Shown here: piece after piece, positions 34,716 to 43,793 of the stretch
How positions within the stretch are numbered: position 1 is the first letter of the stretch
How the letters are laid out: each line of letters starts with the position of its first letter
Assembly (NCBI RefSeq): GCF_040685555.1
Contig: NZ_JBFBIK010000025.1
Location: 1-64,000, forward strand
Direction: 5' to 3'
Length of the DNA: 64,000 bases
Origin: Sphaerisporangium sp040685555
Lineage (GTDB): Bacteria; Actinomycetota; Actinomycetes; Streptosporangiales; Streptosporangiaceae
Notes under the pieces: generated by a model
The model's input: the letters and a program-made list of their open reading frames with translations, nothing else
What the model was told of the DNA's origin: nothing
The model's database searches: none
Made by a program: the position numbers and the translations under genes

Positions 34716-35680
34716 CGATCGCCCTTGAGGTGCTTCCACCAGGTGGGGTTGTCGACGTACCACTGGACGGTCGCGGCGATGCCCTCGTCGAAGCCCGTCG
34801 CCGGGGCGTATCCCATGCTCCGTAGCTTGGAGTCGTCCAGGGAGTAGCGGCGGTCGTGCCCCTTGCGGTCGGCCACGGGCTCGACCGCGCTCCAGTCGGC
34901 GTCGAGCTCGTCGAGGATCCGCTGGGTGAGCTCCAGGTTGGTCAGCTCCGCCGTGCCTGCCATGTGGTAGATCTCGCCAGGCTCGCCCCGCTCGGCCACG
35001 AGCTGGATGCCCCGGCAGTGGTCGTCGACGTGGACCCAGTCGCGAACGTTGCCGCCGTCCCCGTAGAGCGGGACTTGACGGCCTTCGAGGATGTTCGTCA
35101 CGAAGAGGGGGACGACCTTCTCCGGGAACTGGTAGGGCCCGTAGTTGTTGCCGCAGCGAGTGATCGACACCGGCAGGCCGTGCGTCACGGCGTAGGCCTG
35201 GGCCATCAGGTCGCCGCCGGCCTTCGCCGCCGAGTACGGCGAGCGCGGCCGGAGCGGGGCGTCCTCGGCCCAGGAGCCCTCGTCGATCGACCCGTAGACC
35301 TCGTCGGTGGACACCTGGACCACCTTCGGCACCGCCGCGTCCAGGCAGGCCTGCAGCACGGCGTGCGTGCCGAGCACGTTGGTGCGCACGAAGGCGGCGG
35401 GACCGTCGATCGACCGGTCGACGTGCGACTCGGCCGCGAAGTTGATCACCGCGTCGTGGCCGGGCACGACCTTCGCGAGCAGCGCGGCGTCGCAGATGTC
35501 ACCGTGCACGAAGTCGTAGCACCCCTCGACGGGCTCGAGGTTGGCGAGGTTGCCCGCGTACGTGAGCATGTCGAGCACGGTGACGCTCGCCCCGGCGAAC
35601 GCCGGATAGCCGCCCGAGAGCAACGTGCGGACATAGTGCGACCCGATGAACCCGGCACCGCCGGTTACCAGAACCCTCAT
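34712..35680 (-). CDS. rmlB: dTDP-glucose 4,6-dehydratase (RmlB)
   Basis: 322 residues, extended SDR. GGAGFIGSHYVR binds NAD; VSTDEVYGS carries the dehydratase Asp-Glu pair; SPYSAAKAGGD holds the Tyr-Lys pair; TRCGNNYGPYQFPEKVVP is diagnostic for RmlB. Its product is the branch point for rhamnose and possibly for the amino sugars made by the DegT enzymes of this locus. The start overlaps the rmlA stop (ATGA). Confidence 0.96.
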   Translation of the reverse strand: MRVLVTGGAGFIGSHYVRTLLSGGYPAFAGASVTVLDMLTYAGNLANLEPVEGCYDFVHGDICDAALLAKVVPGHDAVINFAAESHVDRSIDGPAAFVRTNVLGTHAVLQACLDAAVPKVVQVSTDEVYGSIDEGSWAEDAPLRPRSPYSAAKAGGDLMAQAYAVTHGLPVSITRCGNNYGPYQFPEKVVPLFVTNILEGRQVPLYGDGGNVRDWVHVDDHCRGIQLVAERGEPGEIYHMAGTAELTNLELTQRILDELDADWSAVEPVADRKGHDRRYSLDDSKLRSMGYAPATGFDEGIAATVQWYVDNPTWWKHLKGDR

Positions 35681-36744
35681 GAACTGATCTGCACCTTGCT
35701 GTGATCGCCGAGCACCAGCCGGTGGGCCCTCGGCGTGTTGGGAGCGGGCGTGACCTCGACGTCGTGCCCGATCAGGGACGCCTCGATCCGGCGGACCCCC
35801 TCAATGGACGCACGCCGCAGCAGGATCGAGTACTCGATCTCGCTGTCCACAACGTGACAGTTCTCCGCCACCGAGGTGAACGGGCCTATGTAGGAGTCCC
35901 TCACCACGGCGCCGGCACCGATGACGACCGGCCCGACGATGCGCGAGCGGGTGACCTCGGCCCCCGCCTCGACCACGACCCGGCCGATGATCTCGCTGGC
36001 GTCGTCCACCTTGCCGTCGAGCCGTTGGTCCAGCTCCTCCAGGAGGATCCGGTTGACCTCGAGCATGTCGGTGACGTTGCCGGTGTCCTTCCAGTAGCCG
36101 GAGATCAGGGTGGAGTCCACCCGGTGCCCGGCGTCGAGAAGCCACTGGATCGCGTCGGTGATCTCCAGCTCGCCGCGCCACGAGGGCTTGAGCGCGGAGA
36201 CGCCCTCGTGCACCGCCGGGGTGAACAGGTAGACCCCGACCAGGGCGAGGTCGCTCTTCGGCACCTGCGGCTTCTCCTCCAGCCCGGTCACCCGCCCCGC
36301 GGCGTCGAGCTCCGCCACCCCGAACTGCCGGGGGTCGGCGACGCGGGTGAGCATGATCTGTGCCGAGGGACGCTCGTCGTGGAACCGCCTCACCAGCGGC
36401 TCGATGCCGCCGACGATGAAGTTGTCACCGAGGTACATGACGAAGTCGTCCTCGCCCAGGTATTCACGGGCGATCAGCACCGCGTGGGCCAGCCCGAGCG
36501 GTGCCTCCTGCCGCAGGTAGGTCACCTCCAGGCCGAACGCCGACCCGTCGCCGACGGCGCCCTCGATCTCCTCGTGGGTTTCGCCGACCACCATGCCGAC
36601 CTCGCGGATGCCCGCCGCGGCGATGGCCTCGAGCCCGTAGAACAGCACGGGCTTGTTGGCCACCGGCACCAGTTGCTTGGCGGAGGTGTGGGTGATGGGC
36701 CGAAGCCGCGTGCCGGACCCGCCGGCGAGCACGAGCGCCTTCAC
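35677..36744 (-). CDS. rmlA: Glucose-1-phosphate thymidylyltransferase (long form, RmlA)
   Basis: 355 residues, longer than the 290-residue RmlA. LAGGSGTRLRPIT is the nucleotidyltransferase signature; VMYLGDNFI, EKPQVPKSDLALVG and SGYWKDTGNVTDML are conserved. A C-terminal left-handed beta-helix (about residues 245-350) marks the long form common in actinomycetes. The GTG shares one base with the sugar-transferase stop (TAGTG). It makes dTDP-glucose for RmlB. Confidence 0.95.
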   Translation of the reverse strand: MKALVLAGGSGTRLRPITHTSAKQLVPVANKPVLFYGLEAIAAAGIREVGMVVGETHEEIEGAVGDGSAFGLEVTYLRQEAPLGLAHAVLIAREYLGEDDFVMYLGDNFIVGGIEPLVRRFHDERPSAQIMLTRVADPRQFGVAELDAAGRVTGLEEKPQVPKSDLALVGVYLFTPAVHEGVSALKPSWRGELEITDAIQWLLDAGHRVDSTLISGYWKDTGNVTDMLEVNRILLEELDQRLDGKVDDASEIIGRVVVEAGAEVTRSRIVGPVVIGAGAVVRDSYIGPFTSVAENCHVVDSEIEYSILLRRASIEGVRRIEASLIGHDVEVTPAPNTPRAHRLVLGDHSKVQISS

Positions 36745-38207
36745 TAGTAAGCCCCTCCACCACGGGTGACGGCGGACCAGGTCTTCCACAGGATCTGCAG
36801 GTCGAGGATGAGAGACCAGTTCTCGACGTAGCGCAGGTCGAGCCGGACCGACTCCTCCCACGACAGGTCGGACCGGCCGCTCACCTGCCACAGACCGGTC
36901 ATGCCCGGCTTGACGACAAGGCGCCGGCGCACGTCAGTGCCGTACTGCGCGACCTCGTCGGGAAGCGGCGGACGCGGTCCCACCAGCGACATCTCGCCAC
37001 GTACGACGTTGAGCAGTTGCGGCAGCTCGTCAAGGGAGTAACGGCGCAGGAAGCCGCCCACACGCGTGATCCTTGGATCGTTCCTCATCTTGAACAGCAC
37101 GCCGTCGAACTCGTTGTCCTCGACGAGGTCGAGTTTCAGCTTCTCGGCGTTCTGCACCATCGTCCGGAACTTGAAGACCTTGAACTCGCGTCCGTGGCGG
37201 CCCACCCGCGTCTGCTTGAACAGCGCGGGACCCGGGCTGGTGGCCCTGACCAGCACCGCGATCACCAGCATGGGGATCGCGAGCACGGTCAGCGCGGCCG
37301 TAGCCAGGAGCCGGTCGAACAGGCTCTTGACGACCTGGCGCGTCCCGTCGAACTCCGGGTGCTCGACGTGGAGCAGCGGCATCCCGGCGACCGGGCGGAT
37401 GCTCGTACGAGGACCGGCGACGTCCATGAGCGCGGGGGCGACGAACAGTTCGGTGCCCTTGCTCTCGATGCTCCAGGCGAGGCGGCGCAGCGCGGCGCCG
37501 TCCAGCTCGGGGCAGGCCAGGACGGCCACCGCGTCCGCGGAGACCTTGTCGGCCACGGTCGCGACGTCGGCGAAGTCTCCGTAGACCGGGATGCCGTCGA
37601 CGTCGAGCCCGTTCCCCGGGAACTGCCCGGGCGGCAGGCACGCCGCGACGACCCGCATGCCGTGGTACGGCTGGCGCCGGAACTGCATCACCAGGTCGAG
37701 CACGGCGGTCCTGTGACCGACGGCCACCACGCGGCGGAGGTACTCGCCCTCGGCGCGGCGCCGGTGCAGGCGCTTGCGCATCCGGTAGCGGAACACCAGC
37801 GTGAGAACCGTCGCCAGCGGCAGCATCGCCATGACGTAACTGCGCGCGATCATGGTCTGCGTGGCGTACGCGCCGATGGCCACCGCGGCCGTCAGCCCCA
37901 CCCCGCCGTCGAAGACCGCGCGGAACTCCTCGCTTCCCTCTCCGTGGCTCCTCTCACGGTAGACCCCGGCCAGCGCCATGGCACCAGGCCAGGCCAGTCC
38001 GAGGCCGAAACCGAACAACAACTCCGACCACGGGATGAAGGCGCCCACCCAGAGCCTGAATCCCATTACCGCCTCGCAGGCGATCATGGCGCACGCCATG
38101 TCACCTGCCAAAAGAGCCCGCATATAGGAGCGCGTCCAGATGCTGGACGCCGTCAGCGGGCCCGTGTCGAGAAGCGCGACACCACGCTCCTCCAACCCCA
38201 CCCTCAT
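36744..38207 (-). CDS. Polyprenyl-phosphate sugar-1-phosphate transferase (WbaP/WcaJ-like)
   Basis: 487 residues. Four or five N-terminal membrane helices and a CoA-binding-like middle domain precede the catalytic bacterial sugar-transferase domain (about 285-487). That domain has KVFKFRTM, RRYSLDELPQLLNVVRGEMS and VGPRPPLPDEV. KPGMTGLWQVSGRSDLSWEE is the family end signature. It starts glycan assembly by moving hexose-1-phosphate onto undecaprenyl phosphate. It is the first gene of the rml operon and is read away from the enoyl-CoA hydratase gene. Confidence 0.95.
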   Translation of the reverse strand: MRVGLEERGVALLDTGPLTASSIWTRSYMRALLAGDMACAMIACEAVMGFRLWVGAFIPWSELLFGFGLGLAWPGAMALAGVYRERSHGEGSEEFRAVFDGGVGLTAAVAIGAYATQTMIARSYVMAMLPLATVLTLVFRYRMRKRLHRRRAEGEYLRRVVAVGHRTAVLDLVMQFRRQPYHGMRVVAACLPPGQFPGNGLDVDGIPVYGDFADVATVADKVSADAVAVLACPELDGAALRRLAWSIESKGTELFVAPALMDVAGPRTSIRPVAGMPLLHVEHPEFDGTRQVVKSLFDRLLATAALTVLAIPMLVIAVLVRATSPGPALFKQTRVGRHGREFKVFKFRTMVQNAEKLKLDLVEDNEFDGVLFKMRNDPRITRVGGFLRRYSLDELPQLLNVVRGEMSLVGPRPPLPDEVAQYGTDVRRRLVVKPGMTGLWQVSGRSDLSWEESVRLDLRYVENWSLILDLQILWKTWSAVTRGGGAY

Positions 38208-38458
38208 GCCTACCTACCCCTACCCCTGACCTGCTCCTGCCAGACCGTGCAGATAACAGACGGCCGTTGCGTCCCTTTGGTTGACACACAACCCGGAAAC
38301 ATCACGAGCGCGGGTACCCGTTCAAATACTAAAGATCGTTATTAACCAGCGAAATAGCCGGGCAATGGCCACAATAGGCCTCGTACCAGGGAACGTCAGT
38401 CCCTTGACGGAACGGTCCAAACCTGTGTAGGCAGCGACCGTCCAGTTACATTCAGCAC
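38208..38458. promoter_or_regulatory. Divergent promoter region at the right end of the glycan locus
   Basis: 251 bp between the divergent sugar transferase and crotonase genes. It contains an AT-rich island around 38320-38350 (TACTAAAGATCG then TTATTAACC) in an otherwise GC-rich context. This is where the promoter of the whole minus-strand rml operon must lie. No strong palindrome was seen. Confidence 0.4.
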
Positions 38459-39214
38459 ATGTCTGGCATCCATGTAGAACGATCCGGCCTGGTCACGACC
38501 GTCGTCCTGTCCCGCCCCGAGGTCCGCAACGCGGTGGACGGGCCGGCCGCCGGCGCCCTCGCGAACGCGTTCAGGGACTTCGAGGCCTCCGACGCCGCCG
38601 TGGCCGTGCTGTGGGGCGACGGCGGCACCTTCTGTTCCGGCGCGGACCTGCACGCGATCGGCACCGAGCGCGGCAACCGCGTGGAGGAGGACGGGGACGG
38701 GCCGATGGGCCCGACCCGGATGCGCCTGTCCAAGCCCGTGATCGCCGCCGTCGAGGGCTACGCGGTGGCGGGCGGGCTGGAGCTGGCGATCTGGTGCGAC
38801 CTCCGGGTGGCCGCGCGGGATGCGACGTTCGGGGTGTTCTGCCGCCGCTGGGGCGTCCCCCTCATCGACGGCGGCACCGTACGGCTGCCGCGGCTCATCG
38901 GAGCGGGACGGGCCATGGACATGATCCTCACCGGCCGGGCCGTGGGCGCGGAGGAGGCCCGGCTGATGGGCCTGGTGGACAGGGTGGTGCCGCCGGGGAC
39001 GGCGCGGGAGCACGCCGAGGAACTCGCCCGCTCGCTTTCCGAACTCCCCCAGGAGTGCATGCGGCAGGACCGCCTCTCGGCGCTGGAGCAGGACGGGCTC
39101 TCCGAGGAGGAGGCCATGCGCAACGAACTGCGGCACGGCATGGTCTCGCTGCGCGGTCAGATGATCGAGGGGGTCGGCCGCTTCCGCACGGGAGCCGGCC
39201 GCCACGGAACCTGA
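38459..39214 (+). CDS. Crotonase/enoyl-CoA hydratase family protein
   Basis: 251 residues. Oxyanion-hole segments FCSGADLHAIG and VAGGLELAIWCDLRVAA are intact. The usual PE dyad of hydratases is replaced by FC (FGVFCRRWGVPLIDGG). An Asp in IDGGTV stands near the second catalytic position, so this may be a different crotonase activity. No other fatty-acid genes are near. Convergent with the next gene. Confidence 0.88.
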   Translation: MSGIHVERSGLVTTVVLSRPEVRNAVDGPAAGALANAFRDFEASDAAVAVLWGDGGTFCSGADLHAIGTERGNRVEEDGDGPMGPTRMRLSKPVIAAVEGYAVAGGLELAIWCDLRVAARDATFGVFCRRWGVPLIDGGTVRLPRLIGAGRAMDMILTGRAVGAEEARLMGLVDRVVPPGTAREHAEELARSLSELPQECMRQDRLSALEQDGLSEEEAMRNELRHGMVSLRGQMIEGVGRFRTGAGRHGT

Positions 39215-39232
39215 CGGGCAACGACGGGAAAC

Positions 39233-39583
39233 TCAGTCGTATTCGAGGTCCGGCAGCGGCGACGGCGGGTCGGGACTGCGCCACACGACCACGTAGCTGA
39301 GGGTGGCGGCCGTGAACGCCTCGCTCAGCCGGTCGAGGTCGAACTCGGGCAGATAGCGAAGCCTCGCCAGGAAGGTCGCGTCGGTGGCGGAGCGCGGCAC
39401 CACACATCCCTGTCCGTCGCGGTCGAGCAGGACGATCAGGATGTCGGATTCCGTGACACCGCCGACGCGAACCTCGACGACGTCCTCCCACGCGAGGGCT
39501 TCGACACTGCCGTCGGCGTAGTGGCGGGTTACGCCCTCTTCGGTTACGTAGACATACGAATCCGGCACTGAGTTGCCGTGCAT
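39233..39583 (-). CDS. Hypothetical protein
   Basis: 116 residues, no signal peptide or membrane helix. Strand-rich opening (SYVYVTEEGVTRHYADGSVE, then ALAWEDVVEVRVGGV) recalls PH-like or YcxB-type folds, but I do not recognise a family. Read convergently to the crotonase gene with an 18-bp gap. Confidence 0.6.
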   Translation of the reverse strand: MHGNSVPDSYVYVTEEGVTRHYADGSVEALAWEDVVEVRVGGVTESDILIVLLDRDGQGCVVPRSATDATFLARLRYLPEFDLDRLSEAFTAATLSYVVVWRSPDPPSPLPDLEYD

Positions 39584-39629
39584 GGGCGCGATTGTGACGA
39601 CTTACGAGCACTCCATGCAAGAGAAGTCG

Positions 39630-40247
39630 CTAATCAGCGCCCCAGGTGTGATCCAGATGGGCCGCCACGGCCCGCCTGGCCGCCTCAGAAGGACCGGCGG
39701 CGATGGCGTCGAGAAGGTCCCTGTGCTCGGCGACCAGTGTCTCTCTGTCCGGATACACGGCGCGCAGCCGCACGAGGCCGAGCCGCGTCTCGGCCGCCAG
39801 CACGGCGTAGAGGCGTTCGAGCCTGGGGCTTCCCACGGCGAGGATCAGCTCCTCGTGCAGCGCCATGTGCTCGGCCACGACGTCCGCCCACGGCGCGTCC
39901 GCCGGAAGCGCCGCCATGCGGGTCAGCGCCCCGTCCGCCGAGGCCACCCGGCGGCCCGCCAGCCTGACGGCCATGAGGTCCTCAAGAGGGCGCCGGACGT
40001 ACATGAGGTCGTCCAGGTCGCCGGTGGTCACCTCCGGCACGTACGCGCTGCGGTTGCGCTCGCGCCTGAGCAGCCCTTCGTGGACCAGGACGGCCAGGGC
40101 CTCACGGACGGTCGGGCGCGCCACGCCGTACAGGGATGACAGCTCCTGTTCGGGCAGGGCCGTGCCGGGGACGATCTCTCCGGAGAGCACGCGCCGTCGC
40201 AGGGCTCCCGCGAGCGCGTCGACCGTCGAGACGGGGCGCAGTTTCAC
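39630..40247 (-). CDS. GntR family regulator, FadR/FCD subgroup
   Basis: 205 residues. N-terminal winged helix with LPEQELSSLYGVARPTVREA (recognition helix) and GLLRRERNRSAYV wing; the C-terminal FCD domain (about 80-200) has His and Asp residues typical of metal/effector binding. The GTG overlaps the stop of the EamA gene (GTGA). A FadR-type operator sits just upstream of that operon at 41223-41233, so autorepression together with the exporter is likely. Confidence 0.9.
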   Translation of the reverse strand: MKLRPVSTVDALAGALRRRVLSGEIVPGTALPEQELSSLYGVARPTVREALAVLVHEGLLRRERNRSAYVPEVTTGDLDDLMYVRRPLEDLMAVRLAGRRVASADGALTRMAALPADAPWADVVAEHMALHEELILAVGSPRLERLYAVLAAETRLGLVRLRAVYPDRETLVAEHRDLLDAIAAGPSEAARRAVAAHLDHTWGAD

Positions 40248-41215
40248 GCCGACGATTGTGCCTTCTCATCGTCGGCCGGTGGTGCCGGTTCCACGTCGGG
40301 CGGGCCCGGACGGACGGCCGGCGGCCCGGACCGTTCGGGAAGGGCGACCAGGACCAGGCCGGCGCCGAGCAGGACGAGCCCCGCCCAGGAGACGGCCGTG
40401 AGCCGCTCGTGCAGGACGGCCAGGCCGAGCAGCGCCGCCACGGCGGGCTCCGCCAGCGCCAGGGTGGCCGCCTTCGCCACCGGAGTGGTGCGCAGGCCCC
40501 TGCCGTAGAGGAAGTAGGAGAGAGCCGTCGCGGCGAGGCCCAGATAGAGGGCGGTGAGCAGCCCCCGCGGCTCGCCCAGCCATACCGTGCCCCTCCACAG
40601 CAGGACCGGCAGCATGATCGCCGCCGCGCCGCCGAACATCACGCCCATCACCGCGCCGGACGGCTCTCCGGCGGTGATCGCCCGCGCGGCGGTCACCGCG
40701 TAGAAGCCGTAGAGCAGCCCGCCCGCCAGCGCGAGCAGCACCCCTGCGGGGTCGACGCCGACCGCCTCTCCTCCCGACACCAGCGCGGCGCAGCCGGCGA
40801 CGGCGGCGGCGGTCGCAAGGGTCCAGCGGCGGCCCGGCCGCCGCCGGTCGTACAGCCAGGACAGCAGGCCGGTGAAGACCGGCCCGCTCCCGATCGCCAC
40901 CACGGTCCCGACCGCGACTCCGGTACGCCCGACCGCGGCGAAGAAGCACAGCTGGTACGCGGCCACGGCCCCCGCCGCCGCGACCAGCGGCAGGCGGCGC
41001 CCCCGGACGCGCAGGCCCCTCGCGGCAGGACCGGCCGCCACGGCGAGGACGAGGCCCCCGATGACGAGCCGGGCCGCCGCGAGCGCGACCGGATCGGCCG
41101 TTCCCGTCAGTGCGAGCGTGCCCGCCGTACCGGCCGTGCCCCACAGGACTGCGGCGGCGACCACGGCGGCGGAACCCCCGGCGACCGTATGGGAGGCCTC
41201 TCGTTCAGCTGTCAT
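40244..41215 (-). CDS. EamA/DMT family exporter
   Basis: 323 residues with ten hydrophobic helices in two EamA repeats (for example VLWGTAGTAGTLAL in repeat one and ALSYFLYGRGLRTTPVAKAA in repeat two). Family members export amino acids, nucleosides or other metabolites. ATG at 41215 is chosen; a TTG six codons upstream overlaps the operator. Transcribed first in an operon with the GntR regulator. Confidence 0.88.
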   Translation of the reverse strand: MTAEREASHTVAGGSAAVVAAAVLWGTAGTAGTLALTGTADPVALAAARLVIGGLVLAVAAGPAARGLRVRGRRLPLVAAAGAVAAYQLCFFAAVGRTGVAVGTVVAIGSGPVFTGLLSWLYDRRRPGRRWTLATAAAVAGCAALVSGGEAVGVDPAGVLLALAGGLLYGFYAVTAARAITAGEPSGAVMGVMFGGAAAIMLPVLLWRGTVWLGEPRGLLTALYLGLAATALSYFLYGRGLRTTPVAKAATLALAEPAVAALLGLAVLHERLTAVSWAGLVLLGAGLVLVALPERSGPPAVRPGPPDVEPAPPADDEKAQSSA

Positions 41216-41222
41216 GGTCACA

Positions 41223-41233
41223 TTGTCTGACAA
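41223..41233 (-). promoter_or_regulatory. FadR/GntR-type operator
   Basis: TTGTCTGACAA matches the FadR-subfamily consensus TNGTNNNACNA exactly. It lies 8 bp upstream of the EamA ATG. An overlapping TGTCT-N7-AGACA repeat extends to 41240. Confidence 0.65.
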
Positions 41234-41381
41234 CTAGACAGAATTCGCCAAGAGATTTGCCGCACCCCCTTGGAATGGGGCCGTTTTGTTGTTAGAGGGC
41301 CCTGGTTCCCCGTGTTCCCCATTGGTACTGTTTCGCCACCAATAACCCGCGTGTAACGATGCGGTTCCCCTGCGAGGTCAC

Positions 41382-43793
41382 ATGGGCGGGCGTAAGAGGT
41401 CCATCAAGTTCAAGATCCTGACGCTGGTACTGGTTCCGCTGGTATCCCTCGTGGGGATCTGGGCTTTCGCCGCGACGATCACCATCCAGAACGGTCTCGA
41501 CCTCCTCAATGTCAACACCGTCTTCAACAACACGATCGTTCCCGCCCGTGCGCTGATGACGGAGGTCGAGCAAGAGCGCTACCTCTCCCTGCTGAGTTTG
41601 GGCTCAAGGGGCTCCGAGCGCGGCGAGCTGGACGCCCAGCGGGCCAGGTCCGACCAGGCGCGTGCCACCCTCGAAAGGCTGGCGCTCGCCGAGGACGTCC
41701 AGAAGGTCACCAGCGCCGCGCTCCTTCAGCGCGTCACCGAGCTCGTCGGGGTCACGCGCCGCCTCCCGGAGATCCGCGCGCGGGTCGACTCGGGGAGCTT
41801 CACCCGGCTGCTGACCCTGGACGCCTACCGGCTCGTCACCGACGCCATCGGCCGCGTCTACGACAAGCTGGCGCTCGCCTCCGACTCCCAAGGGGAGCCC
41901 ACGCGGGCCGTCGTCCTGATCGGACGCAGCCGCGAGCTCATGAGCGAGCAGTCGGCACTGCTCGCGGGCGCGGTCGCGTCCGGCTCGATCAGCGGCGAGG
42001 AGCGCACCGCCTTCACCGCGATGGTGATCAAGCGCCGTCTCCTGTACGACATGGGCTTCCAGCGGCTCGACGAGGAGCTGCGCCAGCCGTACCTCACGCT
42101 GCAGAACTCCCCGCTCTTCGCCAAGTACGCCTCGATCGAGGACCAGGTCACGCAGGACGTACGGCCCGGCAGGCGGCTTCCCGGCGCGGCGGCGACCTGG
42201 GGCCCGACCATCCAGAACCTCAACCTCGCCTTCGACAAGCAGGCGGGCGTCGCGTCCCAGAAGATCGCCGACCGCGCGCTGCCCCTCGTCGCGACCATTC
42301 TGTGGCAGATCGCGCTGGCCGCCGGGCTCGGCCTCGTCGCGGTCGCGGCGTCGCTGTTCGTCTCGATCCGCTTCGGCCGGCTCATCACCGCCGAGCTGGT
42401 CGAGCTGCAGGCCGCCGCGCTGGATCTGGCGAACCAGAAGCTGCCCGGGGTCGTGCGAAGGCTCCGGCAGGGCGAGGACGTCGACGTGACGGCCGAGACA
42501 CCGCCGATCCCCACAGGGACCACCACGGAGATCGCGAGCGTCAGCCAGGCGTTCACCTCCGTGCAGACCACCGCGATCGAGGCCGCCGTCGGCCAGGCCG
42601 AGATCCGCAAGGGCGTCAGTAAGGTGTTCCTCAACCTCGCGCGCCGCAACCAGTCGCTGCTGCACCGGCAGCTGTCCATGCTCGACAGCATGGAGCAGCG
42701 GGTCACCGACCCCGAGCTGCTCGACGAGCTCTTCGGCATCGACCACCTCACCACGCGCATGCGGCGCCACGCCGAGGGTCTGATCATCCTCTCCGGCGCC
42801 GTCCCCGGGCGCGGGTGGCGCACGCCGGTGCCGCTGTACGACGTCGTCCGCGCGGCGGTGGAGGAGGTCGAGGACTACCTGCGCGTGCACGTCGCCGTAC
42901 CGGAGAACATGGCACTGTGCGGCGCCTCGGCCACCGACGTCATCCACCTGCTCGCCGAGCTGGTGGAGAACGCGACGATCTTCTCGCCCCCGCAGACCCA
43001 CGTCGAGATCCGTGGCGAGCTGGTGGCCAGGGGCTTCGTGATCGAGGTCGAGGACCGAGGGCTCGGCATGAGCCCCGAGGAGATGGACGAGGTCAACCAG
43101 AGGCTGGCCGATCCGCCGGAGTTCGACCTCGCCGACAGCGACCGGCTGGGCCTGTTCGTCGTCGGGCGCCTGGCGGCCAGGCGCGGCATCCGCGTCTCGC
43201 TGCGCCCGTCCCCGTACGGCGGCACGACGGCGATAGTGCTCGTTCCCGAGGGCCTGGTGACCCCGGCAGAGGCCGGGCCCGACCAGTACTCCGTGGAGCA
43301 GATCAGCGCCGTGGAGGCGGGATTCGCGAATGGGCACGCCAACGGCAACGGCCATGGGCTCGACGGCAACGGGCGCGGGCTCCTCGCCGGCGCCGCGACC
43401 AACGGCAACGGCAACGGCAACGGCACGGGGAACGGCCACACGAACGGCAACGGTCACGGCTACCGGAACGGAACCGACGCCGCGAACGGCGGCGGGACGG
43501 TCAACGCCACGGGCCACGAAAAGGGGAACGGCGACGTACGTGAGGAGGGCGGCCGTGGAAGGGGGCTGCCGCAACGGGTGCGCCAGGCGAACCTCGCCCC
43601 CCAGCTCCGCGACGGGGGCCCGCCGTCCGGCGGCGGTGCCACGGAGCGCACGCCCAAGCACCTGGCGGGACCGCTGAGCGACCCGCTGGAAGATTCGCTG
43701 GACGCCCCGCCGCTCCAGCCCTCTCCCAACATGTTCTCCTCGTTCCGGGCAGGCTGGGAGCGCGCCAATGAAGGGGAGGGGAACATGTCATGA
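41382..43793 (+). CDS. Conservon-type sensor histidine kinase (CvnA-like)
   Basis: 803 residues. TM1 is at about 11-33, then a nitrate/nitrite-sensing-like extracellular four-helix region (to about 300), TM2 (about 305-330) and HAMP. The atypical kinase core has His428 in SLLHRQLSMLDSME, Asn530 in AELVENATIF, and GLGMSPEEM. This is the CvnA layout of Streptomyces conservons. The C-terminal 160 residues are disordered and contain an Asn-Gly-His repeat. The stop overlaps the DUF742 gene. Confidence 0.9.
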   Translation: MGGRKRSIKFKILTLVLVPLVSLVGIWAFAATITIQNGLDLLNVNTVFNNTIVPARALMTEVEQERYLSLLSLGSRGSERGELDAQRARSDQARATLERLALAEDVQKVTSAALLQRVTELVGVTRRLPEIRARVDSGSFTRLLTLDAYRLVTDAIGRVYDKLALASDSQGEPTRAVVLIGRSRELMSEQSALLAGAVASGSISGEERTAFTAMVIKRRLLYDMGFQRLDEELRQPYLTLQNSPLFAKYASIEDQVTQDVRPGRRLPGAAATWGPTIQNLNLAFDKQAGVASQKIADRALPLVATILWQIALAAGLGLVAVAASLFVSIRFGRLITAELVELQAAALDLANQKLPGVVRRLRQGEDVDVTAETPPIPTGTTTEIASVSQAFTSVQTTAIEAAVGQAEIRKGVSKVFLNLARRNQSLLHRQLSMLDSMEQRVTDPELLDELFGIDHLTTRMRRHAEGLIILSGAVPGRGWRTPVPLYDVVRAAVEEVEDYLRVHVAVPENMALCGASATDVIHLLAELVENATIFSPPQTHVEIRGELVARGFVIEVEDRGLGMSPEEMDEVNQRLADPPEFDLADSDRLGLFVVGRLAARRGIRVSLRPSPYGGTTAIVLVPEGLVTPAEAGPDQYSVEQISAVEAGFANGHANGNGHGLDGNGRGLLAGAATNGNGNGNGTGNGHTNGNGHGYRNGTDAANGGGTVNATGHEKGNGDVREEGGRGRGLPQRVRQANLAPQLRDGGPPSGGGATERTPKHLAGPLSDPLEDSLDAPPLQPSPNMFSSFRAGWERANEGEGNMS
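43329..43480 (+). repeat. Low-complexity Asn-Gly-His coding repeat
   Basis: Repeated AACGGC-type hexamers encode runs such as NGNGNGNGTGNGHTNGNGHG in the tail of the sensor kinase. Likely a slippage-prone flexible linker. Confidence 0.8.

Noticed and set aside
43329..43480. Regular short repeats resembling a repeat array
   Set aside because: Hexamer repeats in frame inside the kinase gene encoding Asn-Gly; no spacers, so not CRISPR.
41604..43661. 685-codon open frame on the minus strand
   Set aside because: Complementary to the conservon kinase; His/Arg/Gly-rich shadow without recognisable motifs.
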